Positions 60,247-64,000 of a DNA stretch of 64,000 nucleotides are shown piece by piece. The notes under the pieces were generated by a model. The model searched no databases. It was not told the origin of the DNA and was given only the letters and a program-made list of their open reading frames with translations. The position numbers were made by a program, and so were the translations under genes. Source of the DNA: Pseudomonas umsongensis (GTDB taxonomy: Bacteria > Pseudomonadota > Gammaproteobacteria > Pseudomonadales > Pseudomonadaceae); contig NZ_NIWU01000003.1 of assembly GCF_002236105.1 (NCBI RefSeq), forward strand, positions 374,501 to 438,500. Direction: 5' to 3'. Every line of letters starts with the position of its first letter. Positions within the stretch are counted from its first letter, which is position 1.

Positions 60247-61736
60247 TAATGCTCCGGAACCCCGAGCGGTTGCTCGGCGGGTTTATCAGTAGGGGCCGGC
60301 AACGGCTTTTGCGGCACGGTTGGGCCAGCGCTGACGATGACCAGCTTGTCCGTACTCAGGTGTTTGTTCATTGCTGTCTTGACCTGCTCGACGGTCAGGT
60401 TCTGCGACTGCTGCATGAAGTCTTCCAGATGACTGAGTGGCAAGCCATAGAAGCCAATCGCGCCCAACTGGCCGACGATATCGGCGTTGCTGGCGGTGGA
60501 CAGCGGGAAGCTGCCAGCCAGTTCGCGCTTGGCGTCGTCGAGCTCTTTTTCGGTCGGGCCGGTCTTGAGGTAGTCGGCGAGTACATCCTGCACCAGTTTC
60601 AGGGTGCCTTCGCTCATTTCGGCGCGGGTCTGCAGGTTGATCATGAACGGGCCACGTGCCTGCATCGGGCTGAAACCTGAGTACACACCATACGCCAGGC
60701 CACGCTTTTCGCGCACTTCGCTCATCAGTCGAGTACCAAAACCGCCACCACCGAGGATCTGGTTGCCCATGGACAGTGCCGCGTAATCCGGATCGTCGCG
60801 GTCGATGCCCAGTTGCGCGAGCATCAGGTTGGTTTGCTTGGACGGGAACTCGATATGGCCGATGCTGGCCTTGGGTTCGGCGGGTTGCTCGATCTTCGGC
60901 AGGGCCGGACCTTTGGGCAGGGCGGCCGATACCTGCGCGGCAATGGCTTCGGCTTCGGCGCGGGACAGGTCGCCGACCAGCGCGATCACCACGTTGCCTG
61001 CGGCATAGGCTTTCTGGTGGAACGCGCGCAGTTGCGCAAGGGTGACGGCCGGAACGGTATGCGCCGTGCCATCGCTGGCGTGCGCGTAGGGGTGATTACC
61101 GTACAAACGGTTCATCAACTCGAGGCTGGCGAGTTTGCCGGGGTTCTGTTTCTGGTATTCGAAACCGGCGAGCATCTGGTTCTTGATGCGGGTAAACGAG
61201 TCGGCGGGGAAGGTCGGTTTGCCGACCACTTCGGCGAACAGCTTCAAGGCCGGTTCACGTTTGTCCGCGGCGCTGAGACTACGCAGCGAGGCAACCGCCA
61301 TGTCTTTGTAGGCACCGTTACCGAAATCGGCCCCCAGGCCTTCGAAGCCCTGGGCAATGGCGCTGACATCCTTGCCAGCCACGCCTTCATTAAGCATGGC
61401 GTTGGTCAGTAGCGCCAGGCCCGGAGCGTCACCGTCCTGGCTGCTGCCGGCGGCAAAGATCAGGCGCATGTCGAACATCGGCAGCTCACGGGCTTCGACG
61501 AATAACACCTTGGCGCCTTCTGCAGTGTTCCAGGTCTGCACATCGAGCTTACGGTGGCTCGGGGCCTTGCCGTTGAGTTCGGTCAACGACTGCAGCTTCT
61601 GGCTGGCCTTGGCCTTGTCCAGCGCTTCGCTGGCATTGGACGGGTCGGTCTTGGAAAAATAGAACGCGGCCGACCCGATCAGGGCGACAGCGATCAAGCC
61701 AAGCAGGGCGAGGCGCGGTTTTTTAGGCTCACTCAT
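60246..61736 (-). CDS. M16 family peptidase-like subunit without HxxEH (conserved pair)
   Basis: A 496-residue M16 protein with an N-terminal signal or anchor segment (about residues 10-27). Seen: LPMFDMRLIFAAGSSQDGDAPGLALLTNAML (where the zinc HxxEH would be but is absent), GNVVIALVGDLSRAEAEAI, and MSEVREKRGLAYGVYSGFS with the R/Y residues that bind substrate in the C-terminal half of M16 enzymes. It forms a heterodimer candidate with the catalytic subunit at 61729, overlapping it by 8 bp. The start is ATG 61736 (MSEPKKPRLAL). It is followed by rsmD with overlapping stop and start. Confidence 0.9.
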   Translation of the reverse strand: MSEPKKPRLALLGLIAVALIGSAAFYFSKTDPSNASEALDKAKASQKLQSLTELNGKAPSHRKLDVQTWNTAEGAKVLFVEARELPMFDMRLIFAAGSSQDGDAPGLALLTNAMLNEGVAGKDVSAIAQGFEGLGADFGNGAYKDMAVASLRSLSAADKREPALKLFAEVVGKPTFPADSFTRIKNQMLAGFEYQKQNPGKLASLELMNRLYGNHPYAHASDGTAHTVPAVTLAQLRAFHQKAYAAGNVVIALVGDLSRAEAEAIAAQVSAALPKGPALPKIEQPAEPKASIGHIEFPSKQTNLMLAQLGIDRDDPDYAALSMGNQILGGGGFGTRLMSEVREKRGLAYGVYSGFSPMQARGPFMINLQTRAEMSEGTLKLVQDVLADYLKTGPTEKELDDAKRELAGSFPLSTASNADIVGQLGAIGFYGLPLSHLEDFMQQSQNLTVEQVKTAMNKHLSTDKLVIVSAGPTVPQKPLPAPTDKPAEQPLGVPEH

Positions 61737-63084
61737 GAGTCGTCTCCTCCGGCAGAACATGGGCGACGCTGAGACGTTCGCGGGTGAAATACAGCTTGGC
61801 GGCGTCCTGGATATCTTGCGGTGTCACGCTTTCCAGTTCGGCGAGTTCGGTGTCCATCAGTTTCCACGACAGGCCGACGGTTTCCAGCTGGCCGATGGCG
61901 GTGGCCTGGCTGGTGATCGAGTCGCGCTCGTAGACCAACCCGGCGATGACCTGCGCCCTTACGCGTTCCAGTTCTTCGGCGGTCGGCGCGGTGGTTTTCA
62001 GTTGTTCAAGCAGCTTCCACAAGCCGGCTTCGGCCTGGGCGATGGTCTTGTTCTTCTGGCTATTGGGCGTTGCCGACAGGGTAAACAGGCTGTCGCCGCG
62101 GGTGTAGGCGTCGTAACTCGACGAGCCGCCGGACACCAATTCTTCGCCACGCTCCAATTGAGTCGGAATGCGTCCGCTGTAGCCGCCGTCGAGCAGGGCC
62201 GAGATCAGCCGCAGGGCGTTGACCAGGCGCTTGTCGTCAGTGGTGGCGATGCTTGGCACGTTGAAGGCCAGCATCAGGCTGGGCAATTGGGTCTTCACAT
62301 GCAGGGTGATCTTGCGTTCACCGGGCTCGGCCAGTTCCAGCGGAATCTTCGCCGACGGCACCTCACGCCGGGCGATCGGACCGAAGTAGCGCTGGGCCAG
62401 GGTCTTGACCTCGTCCGGCGTCACGTCGCCGACCACCACCAGCGTGGCGTTGTTGGGCACGTACCAGGATTGGTACCAATGACGCAGCTCTTCGACTTTC
62501 ATGCGGTCCAGGTCTGCCATCCAGCCAATGGTCGGCGTGTGATAGCCGCTGGCCGGGTATGCCATGGCCTTGAAGCGCTCGTAAGCCTTGGACATGGGTT
62601 TGTCGTCTGTGCGCAGGCGTCGCTCTTCCTTGATGACTTCGATCTCGCGAGCGAACTCGTCGGGCGGCAGGCGCAGGCTGGCCATGCGATCGGCCTCCAG
62701 TTCGAAGGCTACGCCCAGGCGGTCGCGGGCCAGGACCTGGTAATAGGCCGTGAAATCGTCGCTGGTGAAGGCGTTTTCTTCGGCGCCGAGGTCGCGCAGG
62801 ATCAGCGACGCTTCGCCAGGGCCGACTTTTTCGCTGCCCTTGAACATCATGTGTTCCAGGGCATGGGACAGGCCGGTCTGGCCGGGCGTCTCGTAGCTGG
62901 AGCCAACCTTGTACCAGACTTGGGAAACCACCACCGGGGCGCGATGGTCTTCGCGCACGACGACCTTCAAGCCGTTGTCGAGGGTGAATTCGTGGGTCGG
63001 TTGCGGGTCGGCCGCAAGGGCCGAAAGGGGCAGGCAAAGTGTGCTGAGCAGCAGGCCTGCAGCGCGGCGGGCTAGGGCATTCAT
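61729..63084 (-). CDS. M16 family zinc metallopeptidase, catalytic subunit (conserved pair)
   Basis: A 451-residue periplasmic peptidase with a signal peptide (residues 1-24). Zinc site HALEHMMFKGS with the distal glutamate in VIKEERRLRTDD; YETPGQTGLSHALEH; VPNNATLVVVGDVTPDEVK. This is the pitrilysin-like gene that stands next to ftsY and rsmD in pseudomonads. It probably acts with the non-catalytic subunit encoded directly after it. Substrates are unknown; periplasmic peptide degradation is the family expectation. Confidence 0.93.
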   Translation of the reverse strand: MNALARRAAGLLLSTLCLPLSALAADPQPTHEFTLDNGLKVVVREDHRAPVVVSQVWYKVGSSYETPGQTGLSHALEHMMFKGSEKVGPGEASLILRDLGAEENAFTSDDFTAYYQVLARDRLGVAFELEADRMASLRLPPDEFAREIEVIKEERRLRTDDKPMSKAYERFKAMAYPASGYHTPTIGWMADLDRMKVEELRHWYQSWYVPNNATLVVVGDVTPDEVKTLAQRYFGPIARREVPSAKIPLELAEPGERKITLHVKTQLPSLMLAFNVPSIATTDDKRLVNALRLISALLDGGYSGRIPTQLERGEELVSGGSSSYDAYTRGDSLFTLSATPNSQKNKTIAQAEAGLWKLLEQLKTTAPTAEELERVRAQVIAGLVYERDSITSQATAIGQLETVGLSWKLMDTELAELESVTPQDIQDAAKLYFTRERLSVAHVLPEETTHE

Positions 63085-63427
63085 TCGTTTTTAAACCTTT
63101 GGGGCTGCCCGCTTGTTCTTAGCTTCAGCGGGCGAGAGGGTGCTAGGATACTGATCCGTTTTACTGGCGGCCACGCCTATCAGGCCTTTACGTTTGATCA
63201 GGTTGTTTGGGTTTGCGGCAGTAAGCTGTGGTTTATCAACTAAACTCTGCTTTTTCGCCGATTTTCCGCCATCAGTCCTTAGTGAAATCGTTTTTGCAGG
63301 GTGCCTTTTGCACCTCGACAAAATGTTGCGCATGAACAAGCTGGGTCAATCGCAGTCTGTTCTGCATCGAATATTCATTTGCCGGGGCGCCCGTTGGCGC
63401 GTCGCTACCGTGAGATAGCCGTCCTCC
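63085..63427. other. Intergenic region between the M16 operon and ftsY (divergent promoters)
   Basis: About 340 bp, relatively AT-rich, that should hold the divergent promoters of the M16-rsmD operon and ftsY. A hairpin GGTGC-CTTTT-GCACC lies at 63300-63314. A minus-strand frame of 82 codons (63091-63339) is open, rich in Lys and Ala, but has no ribosome site and no family I know; it is not counted as a gene. Confidence 0.5.
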
Positions 63428-64000
63428 ATGTTTGGTTCCAACGACGACAAGAAGACCCCAGCTGCGGCTGGTGAAAAGAAAAGCCTGTTCGGATGGCTGC
63501 GCAAAAAGCCGCAGGAACCCGTCGTCGAACAGCCACAACCACTACCTGAGCCAACGCCCGCGCCGGTAATAAACGCCGAACCTGCGCCGGTTGTGTCGCC
63601 GATCGCCGAGCCGGTGCTGCAACCGCTTGTCGAAACAGCGACTGAAGTCGTCGCCGAATTGCCGCTGACCCCGGTCACCGAGCCCTGGTTGACCTTGCCA
63701 GTGGCGGAAGAGCCGGTGGCGCTGGTCGAAGATGACTTGGCGCCGCACGTGACACCACCGATTCCGGCGCAGGCGGTTTCTGCGCCTGAGCCGGTTCAGG
63801 CACCCGTGGTCGAGCCGGTCGTTGCGCCCGTCGTCGAGGCTGCACCGCCACCCGCGGTCGCTGCATTTGTCCCGCCGGTTGCACCGATTGTCCAGGCGCC
63901 AGAGCCTGCACCTGCACCTGTTATTGCTCCTGTTGTCGCTGCCCCTATCGAAGTTCCAGTCGAGCCGGTACGCACCGAAGAAACCAAAGCCGGTTTCTTC
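63428..64000 (+). CDS. ftsY: Signal recognition particle receptor FtsY (N-terminal part; continues beyond window)
   Basis: Begins MFGSNDDKKTPAAAGEKKSL with FGWLRKKP, and runs 191 codons to the right edge without a stop. The visible part is the long acidic, Pro/Ala/Val-rich A-domain of FtsY (many Pro-Val-Glu repeats), ending ETKAGFF, where the NG GTPase domain typically begins. FtsY docks ribosome-SRP complexes on the inner membrane. The M16 pair upstream and divergent from ftsY is the conserved Pseudomonas arrangement. The GTPase motifs themselves are outside the window. Confidence 0.9.
   Translation, partial: MFGSNDDKKTPAAAGEKKSLFGWLRKKPQEPVVEQPQPLPEPTPAPVINAEPAPVVSPIAEPVLQPLVETATEVVAELPLTPVTEPWLTLPVAEEPVALVEDDLAPHVTPPIPAQAVSAPEPVQAPVVEPVVAPVVEAAPPPAVAAFVPPVAPIVQAPEPAPAPVIAPVVAAPIEVPVEPVRTEETKAGFF

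Noticed and set aside
63091-63339. Minus-strand frame of 82 codons upstream of the M16 operon
   Set aside because: No ribosome site, no recognised family, and it covers the expected divergent promoters.

Overview
The window is a chromosomal segment from a Pseudomonas of the P. fluorescens lineage. Protein sequences, GC-rich codon use and the many Pseudomonas-type REP elements support this. The order of core genes (hacB-like acylase, serA, rpiA/ilvA, HAD phosphatase, rppH-ptsP, lgt-thyA, folA, ilvD, mutM, ferredoxin, coaD, lao genes, yheT, rsmD, M16 peptidases, ftsY) matches my recollection of the PA0305-PA0373 stretch of P. aeruginosa, with strain-specific genes inserted. No tRNA, rRNA, CRISPR array, prophage or integron was seen.

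Layout. 1-6.3 kb: a truncated penicillin-acylase-family gene, a thioredoxin-like membrane protein, a lipase-like hydrolase, a DUF2059 protein, a coupled 2OG-Fe(II) oxygenase/DUF523 pair and a shortened solute-binding protein. 6.4-12.6 kb: serA divergent from a D-2-hydroxyglutarate dehydrogenase gene, a fumarylacetoacetase-family gene and two tandem SdiA-regulated-type propeller genes. 12.7-23 kb: rpiA/ilvA, a DUF2269-like protein, the HAD phosphatase, rppH-ptsP, an NRDE protein, a TauE-type exporter and lgt-thyA. 23.1-26 kb: the cadR/cadA metal-resistance unit with a long-spacer MerR-type promoter. 26-31.6 kb: a phosphonate locus (LysR regulator, ATPase, fused permease, binding protein, PhnZ-type oxygenase). 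31.7-37.1 kb: a duplicated calcium-loop protein, a DUF3482 GTPase/DUF2868 membrane pair, folA and tcyP.

37.3-45 kb is the most accessory part. It holds pchP, a REP cluster, a highly structured leader in front of a DUF6124 gene, a PAAR-DUF2515-like fusion with an overlapping membrane-anchored partner (a likely type VI effector and immunity gene), an AT-rich orphan membrane gene, ilvD, and a REP-associated tyrosine transposase (RAYT) flanked by REP pairs. 45-56.6 kb: an RlmI-like methyltransferase, an HDOD protein, mutM, a ferredoxin, coaD, the laoABC/laoR long-chain alcohol oxidation unit, a sulfurtransferase, an AraC regulator and YheT. 56.7-64 kb: two M16 metallopeptidase pairs on either side of rsmD, then the start of ftsY.

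Main points for follow-up: the PAAR-DUF2515-like cassette; the DUF6124 leader, in which two hairpins present the same 8-nt loop and a complementary segment lies between them; a REP-pair class of nearly constant 100-bp length with a conserved body next to its probable transposase; the duplicated calcium-loop protein whose start codon abuts a perfect inverted repeat; and a PhnZ-type enzyme without a PhnY partner in the window.
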